A stretch of 64,000 nt of DNA from Aporrectodea caliginosa. Taxonomy: Eukaryota > Annelida > Clitellata > Crassiclitellata > Lumbricidae. Location of the stretch: contig JACEVL010000152.1 in assembly GCA_020284085.1 (NCBI GenBank), positions 298,501-362,500 on the forward strand, written 5' to 3'. The position numbers and the translations under genes were made by a program. Below the pieces are notes generated by a model. The model searched no databases. It was not told the DNA's origin and worked only from the letters and a program-made list of their open reading frames with translations. This document shows, piece by piece, positions 34,801-48,184 of the stretch (its first letter is position 1; each line of letters opens with the position of its first letter).

Positions 34801-37800
34801 ATAAATACACAAACATGACAAAACCTATTTAACAATGGTGAAATGGATTAGATTTTAATTTGATTACAGCCAAAGCATTTCCACTTGGGCCAAGTGCACA
34901 TAAGAGTCCAAAAACAGCACGAATGGCTATCACTTCGATCATGATCAGGATTTCAAAGTGAATCCCATTCCACTTGCAAGCACTCAATCTGTAGCTAAAA
35001 ATTAATTTATGGTAAGTGCCAACAGCCTCAAAAGTTTCTTGCTATCCATGTGCCCACCACTGGTGACTCTTCTACTTGACTGTATATTGTTCTGATAATT
35101 GCTGTAATCCAAGTTCGTAATTACATTTACCATCATATACGCCAGGGGAGAGTGTTCTTTGAGCGGTGCTATATAAATGTTCAATCACAAAAAAACAATT
35201 TTATGCAGCATGAATGATGTCACATAAAGCTCCACAGGAAGTGAAATTAATGAAGACACCTGGGGAGCCATGTAGAAGTCAGCTGGCTTCGGGAGCAGAT
35301 CTGCGGGATTGTCTGAAAGGCTACCAGTTGGACCATTTGTGTTCAACACTTGGCGGACTTTAGCCGACCATACGGCATCCGTTTGGCGAAAAAAGACCTG
35401 AAACAAATAAAGAAATCGTCCATCTAAGTCATAGGTGTCAATAATCCAAAATTAATTTCATCATTATTTATATTTACACAGTAATAATGCATACTCTGCA
35501 TTACAAGGCAAATTCTGCTCAACCAACCAACCAATGTCTCACAAATGTTTTCTGAATAGATTCCTTGAAAACAATAAGAGCAGTGGTTTGATAAATAAGA
35601 TCGATGTACTTGACGATTTTGATTTTAACGACGAATATTTTTACAAGATTCATAATTACTATCATTGTAAGAAATAGTTTGACATTTTTACCTTTCGTGT
35701 CTTGGCAATTGAAATGGCCACCAAATGAGGACAGTACAACTTGTATACAGAAAGAAGACCAAGTACGTACGATTGTGGTACCTGAAAGTGCAACAGAAAA
35801 ACACATCAGTAGCACAATCCAAAACACATAATCCGTGCAAATGCAAGTAAAGAACGATAATGATAAAAAAATAATGCAATAAAATTTCTACCTTGACTTT
35901 TAATTATAAAATAGACGGATCTATTAACTGACATTAAACTAAAATAACTGATTTAAGAGCATAAACAATTAGCACAGACAGCAAATAAGAAGACAAACCG
36001 ATGTCTGATGGATTTGAAGTAGCGCACGTATTCGAAAAAGGCGGACATCCTCTTTTCTTGTGAGAAGATAAAGAAGGTGGCAAAGGTGAGGCCTCTGTAA
36101 ACCACAAATGACAAAAATAACAATGACAGATGCTTAGCATTCTAGCTCTGGAACAGTATTCATGAGCTGGGAAATAAGAGAAAAATTATTATTGAGGTTC
36201 CCCCCCTTTCCTATGTGTATGCACATTATCAGTAAACCCCTATATGCAAGCATATGCATTTGGGTTAAGCCTCCCCTCCAAGCGTACATACTCCAAATGG
36301 ATGGCCCTTTAGAAGACTTCAAAGACAAACATGAACATGATATTTTTGTAGTCAGAGTAAAATTAATTGAAACTGACCACGTAGTACTGATCGTTTATGA
36401 TTATCTTAGACTGAAGTCAAACTAGATGATTGACAAATCATCAGATGACTGACAAATCACTAGACGACTGATAAATCACTAGATGACTGACACATCACTA
36501 GATGACTTATAAATCATTTTATGCCTGACAAATCATTAGATGACTGACAAATCACTAAACGACTGACAAAACACTAGACGACTGATAAATCACTAGATGA
36601 CTGACACATCACTAGATGACTTATAAATCATTTTATGCCTGACAAATCACTAAACGACTGACAAATCACTAAACGACTGACAAAACACTAGATGACTTAC
36701 AAATCATTAGATGACTGACAAATTGCTAGATGACTGACAAACAAAACAACAGGTAGCCACATTATACCATGATAGTATTTTCGATGAAAAGAAATAGAAG
36801 GCTGTAAAGTCGATGCAAGATTTCTTGATCATCGATGTGATTGAAGACGACCAGCATCCATCGCAACAATAATGCCTATGCCAAAATGAACATAAACAAA
36901 TAATTCAAAGAACAAGTAATTTACTAAATTAAAACGGTATAAAATAAAAAGCAGCAAAAATTACAGCTTTAATCAAACTAATCTTAAATGCTTTTTACTA
37001 GAAACCGTTAAAAGCAAAACATAATTCAATCCATAAGAATTTCATTATAGTGACATCTTTGGGAGTCATAACAACAACAGCCCTACAACAGTCCTCCTTG
37101 AAATGACCTTCTCCCCTATTTACCCTACAAGATTTCAACTGGGGTCTCTCCTTTATCCGCCTGCTGCTTGAAGACTTCTTTATTCCCTCTGGGGCTCTCA
37201 CGCGAACAGTGCCTCTCAATAGCTTATGCTGTAAGAGGCGCTTTAAAAATTTTGAAATAAAATACAATAACAAGGTCGTGATATAACGAATTATATTCCA
37301 TAGGTGAATCAAATTTGGGATCCATCCCGACCTCATTATATTGGAATTTGTGCTATTATCTGGTGCTTTAACGAGTCTCTAGTGTGTAACAAAAAAAAGC
37401 AGAAAGAGTAGAAGCAGTAACAGTCACGAAGACAAAGGTGCCTGATATTACATTTTTTTTGAAGATTATCAAATGATGACTAAAAGAATAAGAATGCAAA
37501 TTAATTCTTTGACATCTGACCTTTGTGTCTGGTGGCAGAAGGCTCGTTGACATCCAAGAGATTGTCTTTAAGACAGCGACACGAGGGACAACGGTGCATG
37601 GTATGAGCGATTTTATCAATTTGTGGTTCATAGTCTTGGCTGAAAAAGACAAAATCAACATGCACCAGACCGTTACTAAGTAAAAGCCACTGATTCTAAT
37701 ATATGACGTGGTCAGGCAAGTGGATCCCGATTTTGTTCAGCTTTAGAAAATGATTATAACAAACCCTTGTCATAAAGTGGTCCTTTATATCACTTCCAGA

Positions 37801-39280
37801 GACAGCTTAATAGGGAGGCTCCAGTGTAAATTATCTGCAAATCAAACATAGAAGAGAAGAGCAGTTCCTTAAGCTAGACCAGAGGCAGCATGGGTATGAT
37901 TAATATACAGGCAACTGGTCACTTATCTTGTCAGAGTTCACCAACATCTATACCACAAAATTTACTATCCTGTAACAGGCACAAAACTTACCATCAAGTC
38001 CAGTTCACAAATAAAATACAGCCCGTAAAAACAAAGTTTTTTACTAATATCCATCTAGTATCCTATAATGCGTCTTACGAAGCAGTTACCTCTACAAATA
38101 TATAGTACGCATTCATTTTACGTCATAGCGTGCGTTTAATCAGGCAGCGCCCGTTTTTGTTGCGTGCCAATGACAACGCTGCGTTTGGGAAAAGTTGATT
38201 CCCGATTCGAAAAGTTGAGTCCCCGATTCTATAAGCTAGCCTTTTTGGGGAGCTGAAATTTTTATAGAATGAAGTGTCTGCGAGGGCGAGTCTATCTGCC
38301 AAGTTTCAGGACGATTGAATGATTGTAAGTGATCGAATTAGTCGTCGCAAGATTTGACTTTTTAGCCTGTGGCTCAAACAAGCAAGCAAGCAAGCAAGAT
38401 TTCCGTAAGTTAAACTAGATGGATAAAAAGGAAACTTACGAAGCTTTGTGCATCCGATAACGTCCACCAGCATTTCAATCTGTTCTGGAGATATTCCAAC
38501 TTCACCAGCCACCTTCTCCGTTACAGCAACAGCCCTCTTCAGACTTGGGTTGCCTCGTACTCGAGCTGTGTCTTCATCGCTGCACCCTGAACCAAATATC
38601 AGCGACAGTAAATGAAAGAACCATTGTGAGCTTTGATGTAAACAACATTTGAAATTGGCAATGTGTCTTGAACAATCTTCCCATGCCTAATCAGGACACC
38701 AAGTCTTTTAGTTTTTTAAAAACCAGTTTAATATGTACTTGCTACATAGCTCTGAGAATTTGTGTGGACACACCAATCAGAAGCGCCCCAGTGCGACCAC
38801 AAGAGAAAAGACAGGATTTCAGACAGCTGAAAGATGCAGGGAGAGACCTCCTCAGACCTGATAATTTTTCCCATGGTAAAACTGAGGTAATAATGTAGTA
38901 ATGGACAGGAACAATTTTGGTTTTACCACGGTAATGGGGTTTACGTTGCGGTAATACAGATAAAACATGCGGGGACTTACTTGTTGTGGGGTGGGGATGG
39001 GGACGAGATTGTCTACTGCATCACTTTCTATCACAGATATCATTAAAACAAACAAACGAACTTACCAGTACTATAAAAGTTAACTAAATTTAAATCAACA
39101 TAGGAATCCATTCTTTAAATTAATTTATTTTCTTAAAACCTTATTTAAATAGTATTTGCAATAGTACTGACTTTTCTTCAGGTAATTCACAGCTCCAACA
39201 ACATCCGTAATATTCTCTAGATCTGCATTTCCTTCCAGCAACCTTCCCTCCTGCTCCACTGCCTTCTTTCTTTTACTCAT
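28859..39280 (-). CDS. CENPI: Centromere protein I (Mis6 family, inner kinetochore)
   Basis: CENP-I belongs to the constitutive centromere-associated network and helps centromere assembly. Supported exons (minus): 39280-39172, 38586-38440, 37639-37521, 36875-36768, 36094-35999, 35781-35692, 35397-35260, 34480-34340, 33780-33660, 33366-33284, 32700-32583, 32000-31936, 31473-31374, 30983-30830, 30211-30087, 29591-28859. Phases agree except between 32000-31936 and 31473-31374, which need a 3n+1 exon; a 10-nt micro-exon at 31859-31850 would fit. With it the protein is 818 residues (human 756). Family matches include NHKLIKSLIPC, LCHLLYLLTRKEDVRLFRIR and LPSQVGAVL. A non-coding leader exon probably lies upstream, because an acceptor precedes the ATG. 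The last exon has extra sequence (see findings). Confidence 0.9.
31611..31673. mobile_element. Short palindromic element, copy B
   Basis: TCTTTAACGCTGAGCTGC at the left and CTCTCGTCGTTAAAGGGTT at the right, with a TTTTAGTACACT-like centre, match the TTAA elements at 50036 and 58235. The left TTAA is eroded. It lies in a CENPI intron. Confidence 0.65.
36420..36745 (-). repeat. Tandem array, unit about 17-20 bp (GATGACTGACAAATCACTA)
   Basis: Roughly 17 units of (T/C)AGA(T/C)GACTGA(C/T)AAATCA(C/T) with a higher-order duplication: GACTTATAAATCATTTTATG appears in two places with the same neighbours. It lies in a CENPI intron, just 3' (in plus coordinates 5') of exon 36875-36768. Confidence 0.85.
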
Positions 39281-41544
39281 GTTGTTCCCATCTAAAGGAA
39301 ACAAGATAAGACCATCAAACAGATCCAGAAGTCTCATCCGTTTGTCATCTTAAGACTCTCACTTATATCAAAATCTAAAACACATTGGCCAGTACTCAAT
39401 CAGGGCAAAAGACAATCACCTGATACTAACTGAATAAAGTTAGAATTCAACTGAATAACGTTAGAATTCAATTATCAGAAATTAATTAGTAAAACTAACT
39501 GAATTCTTCTGGCAAAAACTACTCAACGGTCTCAATTAACTTTATATGGCATAGCCAATTATTTTAAACTAACTGAACTGCTGCCACCACCACTATCACA
39601 AATACTAGTACAATTAATTATAATATTACCACTACCATTATTACAACTGATACTACCCGCTACCAAATCCCAGGTAACAACTCAATGGAAAAAACTCATA
39701 TCCATGCATGCCTCATAACACTTCAGCATCCCATCATGGTCACCTCATCACAAGCTACTGAATGGGTTGTTTTGGTTAGCAATACAGGGTATACTCATTG
39801 AATCATCCGTGAAACTGTCTTTCGTGCCATACATGCCGCAGTCAGAGCACGCAAAAAGATCGCTCTTCTTCACAGACATTATTATTTTAACTCTATCATT
39901 GACCGTCCTCAGGAATAAGATCTCTTCACTTGTTCTGTTCTTTACGCTCGCTCACGTGTACCTCAATTATCACTCGCTTTGGCCCATTTGGGACGCACCA
40001 AACGCTTTCCATGATTTAAATCACAAACCTCACACCTCTAGCATCCGATTTATAGTAACAACCCCTTGATTAATCTAAACAATGTTCATTAACCAAAATC
40101 AATTTTCAAAACAAAAACTCGTCACTTATCTGCAGCGCGCGATCCTCCTCTCACAAAGTATAAGATGCCAAACGAATCCAACAATTCGATAGGAGCCAAG
40201 ATCTCGTTCAGAGACGTAAACTTAGGTTAAAAATATACGGCGCTTCATAAATTTTTTCATATCACAAAAACAAAATTAACTGAAGCTCATGGTTTTCTGA
40301 TGTTATAGAGGAGCTACAAAAGTCGATCACATCTGGAGATGTCGACAATGGTAGGTAAGTCCAAGAACCTGTCAAATCACCAACCTATAATTATCGGTTT
40401 GACACAGATAACATCCTCAAAATTTAAATGAAGAAACCAACAAATTCCGATGTTACCAAATATTTTTGTTTTGTTTATGCATTATTTAAAATTTCAATAA
40501 TTACGTCAAAAATCTATTTTGCGCCAGATCAGAAACACATTTATCGTTTAACTCTCGTACGCTGGTTCTCTGCATTTCGCTCGTTTGAACTTTGAGCACC
40601 AAAAAGTACTTTTATGACAGAGGTTTAGAGTTGAATTTGACCTCACTATGATCAATCAATCAATCGATCAATCAATCAATCAGTCAATCAATCAATCAAT
40701 ATGCGTTTAATCATGAAACAAAGCTGTCACAGACGCAACTTGTTACATGCAGTAAATAGCTATATTATATTATAATGTCATTTAACCAGAATTCAGAAAT
40801 CAGATCTCTTTCCTAGTTAAATGCATACTAAGACAGCTTGAATAAGACCGTCGGTCAAATGAAAACAGTCTGGTATAATTATTACTAATTTAATAATAAT
40901 TCATGCCAACGTAATTTTTGATGGCTTTGGATTTCGTGACGATACGTCATTACGCAAAGTTATTATAGTCAAACGAGAACGATCGACGTCATACAACTGA
41001 GACGGAAAACGTCATAAACATATCATTTATCTTTATTTGGGTAAATGTTCCTATAGAGCATTGTTCGTAACTCCGCTCTACTGGTCATAACTCTGCACTA
41101 TTGTTTAACATCATATCAGAAAAATATCGGCTGTACTTTTCAGCCGCATTGCTGATCTGGAGGTTGACCTACGCGCGGGGTTGAGTTTTGTCACTCTAAA
41201 ACAACGCTTCTGATCGTGGATGCACATTTCAGTCGTGAGTGACGCGATATTGGTGCAGCCCTTAAGGTAACAACTATAGCTCTTTGTATTAAAAAAAGAT
41301 GATACAGAAAGAAATAATGCTCTGTATTGCTCTGTCTGTCTGTCTGTCTATCTGCCTGCCTGTCTCTCTTTAATAAGAAAATGAATTCGCTAACGCTTCG
41401 ATCGCACCTCTGGCTGCCTCACACCAGACGACGTTGTTTTAACAAAGATGGTTGGCGTCACCTTCTTCGTTTATCTAGGCTTGGGACGGACACCACCCGA
41501 ATTCGGCATTGGCGAAGTTAATTACGATTTTTTTAACTACGAAA

Positions 41545-41860
41545 CACTCTGGTGCCTAGAGGCAACGGACCCGGGATCGCTTCCCGGTATCCCCCGTAAG
41601 GTCGACTCAGCCTTTTCATTCGCTAGGTGGCGTTGAAATATGAGTGGTAGGACGTGATGGGCGCCTTGCGTGGCTGCCAAACAGTTAAATTCGACTTCTG
41701 TAATAATTTGTGTTAATCCGTTCATACTATGATTTGTAATCGTCCTGCGTACTTGTCAGTTTGAAACATTAAACCAAGTTTATTATCTTTATTATTACTA
41801 TTATTACGATTTTTACTACTTTTACGATTTTTATCTCCGTAATAATTACTGACCTACTTA
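41545..41860 (+). mobile_element. tRNA-derived SINE family B, plus orientation
   Basis: The head contains GGACCCGGGATCGCTTCCCGG (box B-like), then TTCATTCGCTAGGTGGCGTTG, GGGCGCCTTGCGTGGCTGCC and CAGTTAAATTCGACTTCTGT. It ends in ATTATTACTATTATTACG. The same body order is seen in reverse at 18040-18335 and 59815-60150. Confidence 0.7.
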
Positions 41861-42469
41861 CATACTTCTATGGAGCGACACCTAGTGACTGCCACTAGAA
41901 AGTGCAGGTAAATAAACAAGACATTAATATGGCAAAGATAATGCGATGTAAGTGCAAAAGCGTTATTTTCATAACGAAATCAAGTTTATCGTTTTTGCTT
42001 ATCTTTTGCCAAGCGTCCTTTTGTCTTCAGTTTGTCTGTAGTTAAATCCAGTTTGAGGACTTTGCTTACGTGTCAAATATCCACGTATATAAGACGAAGC
42101 CACAAACAGGCAATGATACACTACGCGGAGATGTTTTGGGGGAATGCAATTAATGGTCTATAGAGTGCGATGATCTGCTTATACCCTGTTGCTCTGGTTG
42201 TTTTTCTGATCTCTGTCAGTAGTAATATTAATCTGTAAAGCTCTTGGAACAATGGAATTGTACTGTGTGTGTGAAATTAGAATTCTTCCTGTCTGCTGTA
42301 TATCGTCTATTGAAGCCTGTTGTATTGGCTTTGTCACTGTTCGTGCACAGTTACATTTTATTGTGCAATCAAAGGGTGTGACTGAAGAGTGCTGACCGCA
42401 CAGACTTGGGTTTTGTTATCTACTGGTCAGAATAGGTCTCGTGTAGAAATGGGTAATGTCTTCCAACTT

Positions 42470-42841
42470 TGTTATTGGGCTGTTTCTTTCCCAGATCAAG
42501 TGTTGACTCTTCTGAAATGAAGCCAGAGCTGGCAGTGGGAAGAGGGAGTGGCATAAATTTGTTGCAGTTTATAGAGACAACAGTTTTAATAAATGTCATA
42601 AAGCTCATCAGAAAATTGCAAAAAGAGTTGCAAAAATTATACCATGGTCAGATGATTAAGACTGTTTTTAAATCCATCAAATGTTTTCCCGATAAAGTGC
42701 TTGGGTATCTGAAGTAGCCAAGTCACAAGTTTCGACTCCTTTGACCAGCTGAAAATAGTTGTTTCTTATTTCTGCTCTGCACAAAGTGCGATTAGCAATT
42801 GGTTAATAAAGAATATACTTACTTACTTATTTACTTTCTTA
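42470..42841 (+). mobile_element. Retroelement 3' end with (TACT)n tail
   Basis: AT-rich sequence ending GGTTAATAAAGAATATACTT followed by ACTTACTTATTTACTT. The same TAATAAAG(A/C)A(T/C)ATACTTACTT terminus recurs at about 59370-59402 and 62092-62117. In reverse it is at 15429-15450, 62954-62990 and 63593-63640. This indicates an abundant family with a TACT tail. I cannot identify its head here. Confidence 0.55.
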
Positions 42842-43684
42842 CATCCAGAACAGCGAAGAATTTAATAATGCAACAATGAGCTAATGACATATTTAACTTT
42901 ATATAAAGAATTACGCTTGCACAGTCACATTTGCTAATTGAGAATTGCGGGTAGTTGATCAAGTCTAAGGTTTGTCTTACTTTTTGTATCACTCGGCAAA
43001 TTGCATATTCATATATTATTTACTGCTGGACTAAGTTTTAGACTTGTAGAATATTTCTTGCTGAACGTATTTGTTTGATTTGCTGTTAAAACTTGGATCA
43101 GAAACCATAACTTCTGCATTTGAAACATCTTCAAGCAGACTTTCTGTCTTCCTTGTTGGACCTTGGGCTCATCTTTTAGTGTTGTGGGGATTAGTTACCG
43201 ATGCCGTATTGGATTTTGCAGCCCTATTCATGAAACCTCTTGGTTGTCAACATTCATTCATCCATTTAAGTCATTCGTTTAAATAGTGCCTCTCGGGTAT
43301 GGCTACCTTGGAGGTGCTCCCTGCCCAACCCTGGGGTTTGGTTTTCAAGTGTTTATAAGTACTGTGTATCTGGGTTGCTTGACGAATTCTGAACTTGATG
43401 CTGAGTAGTTTGCCAAAAACAAGCCTTTCAGTAACAAATACCAAGTACATAGCAGCGATAGAGGTCAATTGGAACCTCTGTACCTAATACATGCAGGCAG
43501 TAGTCTTAAGACCCTGGCAGAATCCCTTCTGTTCAGGATGGAGATTTAGAGCATGGCTGAGATTTATTTAGGACTTCCCTGCTATGTTCTAAATCCCAGG
43601 GACATGGCAGAGAAAAAAGTCGGTTAGAACCCTTCCTTACACACATGAAACCGCTTTGACTACCAATGACATCTTCGCTTGTTC

Positions 43685-43925
43685 TGTATTCATTCATTCA
43701 TTCATTTAAGATATTTATATAGCGCCCCTTCAAGATTTCTACTCAGAGGCGCTCCCGACTACAGCGCGGACACTGAATCGGAGTTTCACTGCCAAGCTTA
43801 TGAGCAATTGCGAGTGAAAGACTTGCCCAGGGTCCCTACGCCGCGGCTTGAGGTGGATTCGAACCCGCAACCCTCCGGCTGCAAGGCACCAAACATACCT
43901 CTACACCACCGCGCCCCACATATCC
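43685..43925 (-). mobile_element. tRNA-derived SINE family A with ATGA tail
   Basis: On the minus strand this reads GGCGCGGTGGTGTAGAGGTA (box A), then GGGTTGCGGGTTCGAATCCA (box B), a perfect Pol III internal promoter spacing. It ends GAGTAGAAATCTTGAAGGGG, CGCTATATAAAT and (ATGA)n. The last block is shared with the LINE 3' ends at 56220-56455 and 47057-47300. Confidence 0.85.
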
Positions 43926-45629
43926 ACTCTGCACGCTATCCCTGTTCTTGTAATAGTTGAGTTTAATAAATGCCCAGGAATACCATCCGTCATTGTCAAT
44001 GAATGTGAGCGCAAAGTCTTTGACTTGTTAAATCGGAGCCAAGTCATAATTTCTAATGTAACGTAGCTCCAGTATCAGGACTTCATGAGCAGAAAACTAA
44101 TTGTTATAGGGACCAAAACATCTTCAAAGTTTTGAACGCTGTTCAAAATCTGTTTTAAACTGCAAAACATTTAAAAGTAGATTTGGATTCAAAGTCTTTG
44201 TGGAAGTAAGAGTATTTTATGAGCAATGCTGAAAACGGTATGTTATCTGTGGGAACTAAACTTAAACTGAGTTGCATTGTAGGCTTATACATTGTGGTGA
44301 TATGTTCTTGATATAAGACATTCCAGTTACTGCATTTTGTTTTTGAAAACAAAAGCAGCGTTTGAAAGGCGAACATTTGCTTGTATGAAATTACATACTG
44401 TCAGGCCACTGTGTGCACTGTCTGTTGACTATTGATTAGTCATATAACTTTCCATACTACCAGGATGCTATGTGCACAGTCGTCTTATTGCTGTTGACTA
44501 CTTGGACTTGTGCATGTTGATCATCTCAGTGTTGCAGACTTTGTGGCCACACAATGAAAAACCTTCCTTTAACTGTGAGTTGGATGATTATCCAGCTGCT
44601 TTTCAAATCAATCAATCAATCAGTGCATACTTTATTGTTCACCAAACAATTCACATTCAGCAATAAGAGAGCGTGTGTGTTGTTGATTGCTTTTTCTGCC
44701 ATCATCCAGTTCAAAGTAATTCTGTCGGTGAATTGTTGCCATATTTTTACATAAAGAAGAAATGCAGAGTTCAAAATTGTTGTCATTATTAGTCATTGTA
44801 GCATGTTTTGTGGTGCCATGGCTGTGGATTTTGACAAATGTCTATCCTATCTTGGTCCCTTGGCCTGTTTTAGGGTTTGCAACTTGAAATGGAACTTAGT
44901 CCAACCAATTTTCTTGTAGTTGTGACTTGATTGAACATCTGTGAATGGGCTGATTGCCTTGACTTAACTCAGTATTGATTGCTGGTATAGAGCGTGTGAT
45001 AACGGTAATTTTTATAGATAAGTAAACGTTCGTTATCAACCAACCATGTGGTCGTCATTAATCTTGGTTGCTTTTCCACGCTCAGTTTCATAAGCTCGGC
45101 TCGAATTAATCAATTTCTGAGCAAGTATTTTTATTCTTAGTATGACACATTGTTTTGCATATTGTGTAGGTGCACGGATTTAATAAATATTTGTGCATTG
45201 TTCCTGATGCTGCGAGATGTGTCAGATATCTGCATAGTATGCATCTGTTTATTCACATTCGCTACCTGTTTGCTTTAGAGCTTAGCTACAATGTGTGTTG
45301 GAGTCTTTGCAAGAAAAGTAGGCTTGTGAGAATTGGAAATGTACACATTATGGATCAGATTACGTTATAGTACATATTGAAGTTGCATTCCAGCACTCTC
45401 ATGCTTTAACCTTCCACAGTGCTTCCTTTCTGTTACTACTTGACGATGTTTAACCAATCCAGACTTTTTGTTTATGAGCATCTTTTACTGATCATGAGGG
45501 ATCATATATTATAATTGTAATTGAGCATTTATAAAAGCACCACTCAATGATATAAAAGCACCACTCTATGATTCAGAGATGTTTCTGACCCAAGCCAGCG
45601 CTATTGTTGACAAATAAAATGGACTTGAG

Positions 45630-46061
45630 GCATTTCAGGAACAGAGGAATAGAAAGGCTGAGGAGCTCAAGCCACAATTACCATGGAAGGCAATTCCAGC
45701 TAAAGGGCCAACAAAAAGAAAGCTTCTAGATTGAGCAGTGGCACTGCACATGTTGGGGCCAACCAGCACACCCTTGGCAGATGAACAGAGAGTGGAGTGA
45801 CCAGGGAGTGAAGAGACCAAGGTGCAAAAGGTTCTGAGGTATGAAGGAGCTACCCCGACAATACCAGTTGCACATTCGAGTTAAAATTTTGAACTGGATG
45901 CACTGGGGCACAGGAAGCCAGTGGAGAGTGTTCCGAATGAAGGCAGATATGTGGACAAACTTTGGGAGACTGCCAATAAGGTGGGCAGCAGCATTAAGTA
46001 TTGACTGGAGCTTCAAAAGGTTTAGTGAGTAGAGACCGGCGTAGATGGTATTGATCAGCAC
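45630..46061 (-). pseudogene. LINE reverse-transcriptase C-terminal fragment
   Basis: The minus-strand peptide contains LQSILNAAAHLIGSLPKFVH, ISAFIRNTLHWLPVPQCIQF and a downstream CRGSSFIPQNL block, the classic CR1/L2 C-terminal region. It is open for 111 codons but frameshifts after about 45726. No N-terminal reverse-transcriptase motifs are nearby. Confidence 0.8.
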
Positions 46062-47056
46062 ATGGACAAGAATGGTGACTACGCACTACGTGGTGGGAGA
46101 GCAAGTGACAGATGGTATGGGGTTGGATAATATAATAATAATAAGTAACATTAATATAAATAATAAATATGCATACATAAACATGGTTATTATTATTCTT
46201 AATTAATTAATTAATTAACTGGATGATATTTAAGCTGTTCCAGGTGTTATTAATACCACCAGACGGTTTTCTGTTTTGAGGGTAACACTTAGCTTTGTGT
46301 AAACACAATAAAGAACATGGTACATGTAAAATAAAAGTGATTGTAGTTGATATAGTTGTTTTATATAATTAAGCTGTTAAGGCTAGCAGGTGCTATAATT
46401 AGCATTACCTGACCAACCACTGCCTCTGTATGAGTGAAGGCTGTTCTTCTAACCCGGTTGGCCAATATTGACAATGTGCTTCTGGTGGTTTGGTGCAAAC
46501 ATACAGCTGGGCACGGCTACGTATACCTTGAACTACATCAAAGAATGGCAGCTGGATAGAGATTAGGTTCAGCAGCAGAGTTTGCTTGAGGTTAAGTAGG
46601 CCTGCTAATTTAAGTGCTGTGGCAGTGCTTGAAGATGATGTTCTATAAATTACTAGGATTTTAAAATATTAGGATTTTACTTTCTTACGCTTTTGGGCTA
46701 TGACTTTATTTCTGCATCCGTGAATCTTAAGAAATTATTTACGCTTATTTTCTTAGGAATGAATAACATTTTGCAAATGAAGTTAACTTGCAAGGCAATT
46801 TGAGAGTAAAAATTTAAATTTTCACTTGAGTAATTGGCACTAACTTGCTGTGTAGTAGTTAATTGTATAGTTGTAATGCATCATGTAGTTGTTAACTTTT
46901 ATATATTGATCATTTTTAAACACAATATTATGTCTTAAACTTGATTTTGTTGACCATTGATGAAGTTGTAACATCTTATCAAACATCTCCCAAGGTGTGA
47001 AATCAGAGAGAGAGACCCAAAGCTGATGTGCTTAAGGTCTGTTTTTATAGTTAGGA

Positions 47057-47300
47057 ATGTATAATGCGCATTTGCTTTTTCCATTTGCCTGCACTTCCAC
47101 CATGCAGTACCGGGCTTTCTCCATTGCGGGCCCGGCCATTTGGAAAGGCCTTCCATTGGAGCTACATTTGCTACGTAGGACAAACTCCTCGGCCTTTTAC
47201 TTATCTCTAAAAACCTTTTCAGCTGCGGCTGGGCCAGGAGCGCCTTTGAGTAGGTATCTTGAAGGAGTGCTCTATCAAGTTTATATTGATTGATTGACTT
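47057..47300 (+). pseudogene. LINE 3'-terminal fragment
   Basis: The peptide contains TSTMQYRAFSIAGPAIWKGL and PLELHLLRRTNSSAF, then [16 protein letters not shown], stop and GATTGATTG. Near-identical order is seen on the minus strand at 56220-56455. This is the C-terminal tail of an L2/CR1-like LINE followed by its short tandem tail. Confidence 0.75.
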
Positions 47301-47577
47301 TCATCATTTCATGAGCCTCGTTTAAGTTAACTGTCTTTGAGGCATTGGACTTATGTAAAAGTGTTGTTACAACTGCTGTTCTAAACGTTGAGGCGCTATC
47401 AGTTTTCAAAGACAAAATGCACATTGCTCCAGAAGTCGGAAAGAGTCTTTACTTGTCTGGAATTCTCCTGCTGTTCTTTTTATGTTTGTCTTTGTCTCTC
47501 AGACTTGGTCCGACTCTGTCTTTCTCTGTCTTTCTGTATAACTATGGCTCGTTTGATCCATCATTATTGAGGAAGGT

Positions 47578-47906
47578 CAGGGCCATTTTAAGGTTGTCGT
47601 AGGCCCTAGGCACTCCTGCATTCTTAGACCCCAACTGCCAGCTCTGCATTAAAGTTAAGCGCATAATTACGCATTCACATTATTTATTGACGTCGTGTTC
47701 AGTCATGATTCATGGACACACCCAGTTTTGATTGTAAATCTCGATATACTCTTTGTAATGTTGATTATTTAATATCCTGGATATATCCACTTAGGTCTAA
47801 TGCAAGTTATTTTTGCAATAACTCATTTTCAGACTTGCATAGGCCCTGAAAGGTTCGTAGGCCCTAGGCACAGTTTCTACTGTTCCTAATGGATAATACG
47901 GCCCTG
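47578..47906. mobile_element. MITE with CAGGGCC termini
   Basis: Left CAGGGCCATTTTAAGG and right GGATAATACGGCCCTG form inverted ends. GTAGGCCCTAGGCAC occurs in direct orientation near both ends (about 47599 and 47860). Flanking 8-mers agree at only 5 of 8 positions. Termini are hAT-like. Confidence 0.6.
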
Positions 47907-48184
47907 GTGAAGGCGTGAGTGCGTGCGTGCGCGCAAGAGAGGGTGTTCAATATAGCACATTTTATGTACGTCACAGTGCCACTTCAATTCAGAGCTCGCT
48001 TCTCTTCCGACCCCAAAGCTACCGTACTAGTGCCTTGGATTTCGGATGTTCCACGATCACTGATGTTTATGTTGTTGCCTTACGTTTGCTTGAGTCAGCA
48101 CAATACTTGTACTTAATTGTTATTGGTGATGTGTGTTGCAGGGAACGATTGTGAGTGCTGTCGCTTGTGTTATGTCTCTTTCTT

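Larger units (their letters stand above)
39290..48184. other. Intergenic region between divergent CENPI and TRIP12
   Basis: No conserved exon found. It holds an (AATC)n tract at 40648-40700, the SINE at 41545-41860, a repeat 3' end with (TACT)n at 42470-42840, the SINE at 43685-43925, LINE fragments at 45630-46061 and 47057-47300, and a MITE at 47578-47906. The promoters of CENPI and TRIP12 should lie near its two ends, but I cannot mark their start sites. Confidence 0.55.

Noticed and set aside
45726..46061. 111-codon minus-strand open frame as a host gene
   Set aside because: The peptide is the C-terminal region of a LINE polyprotein.
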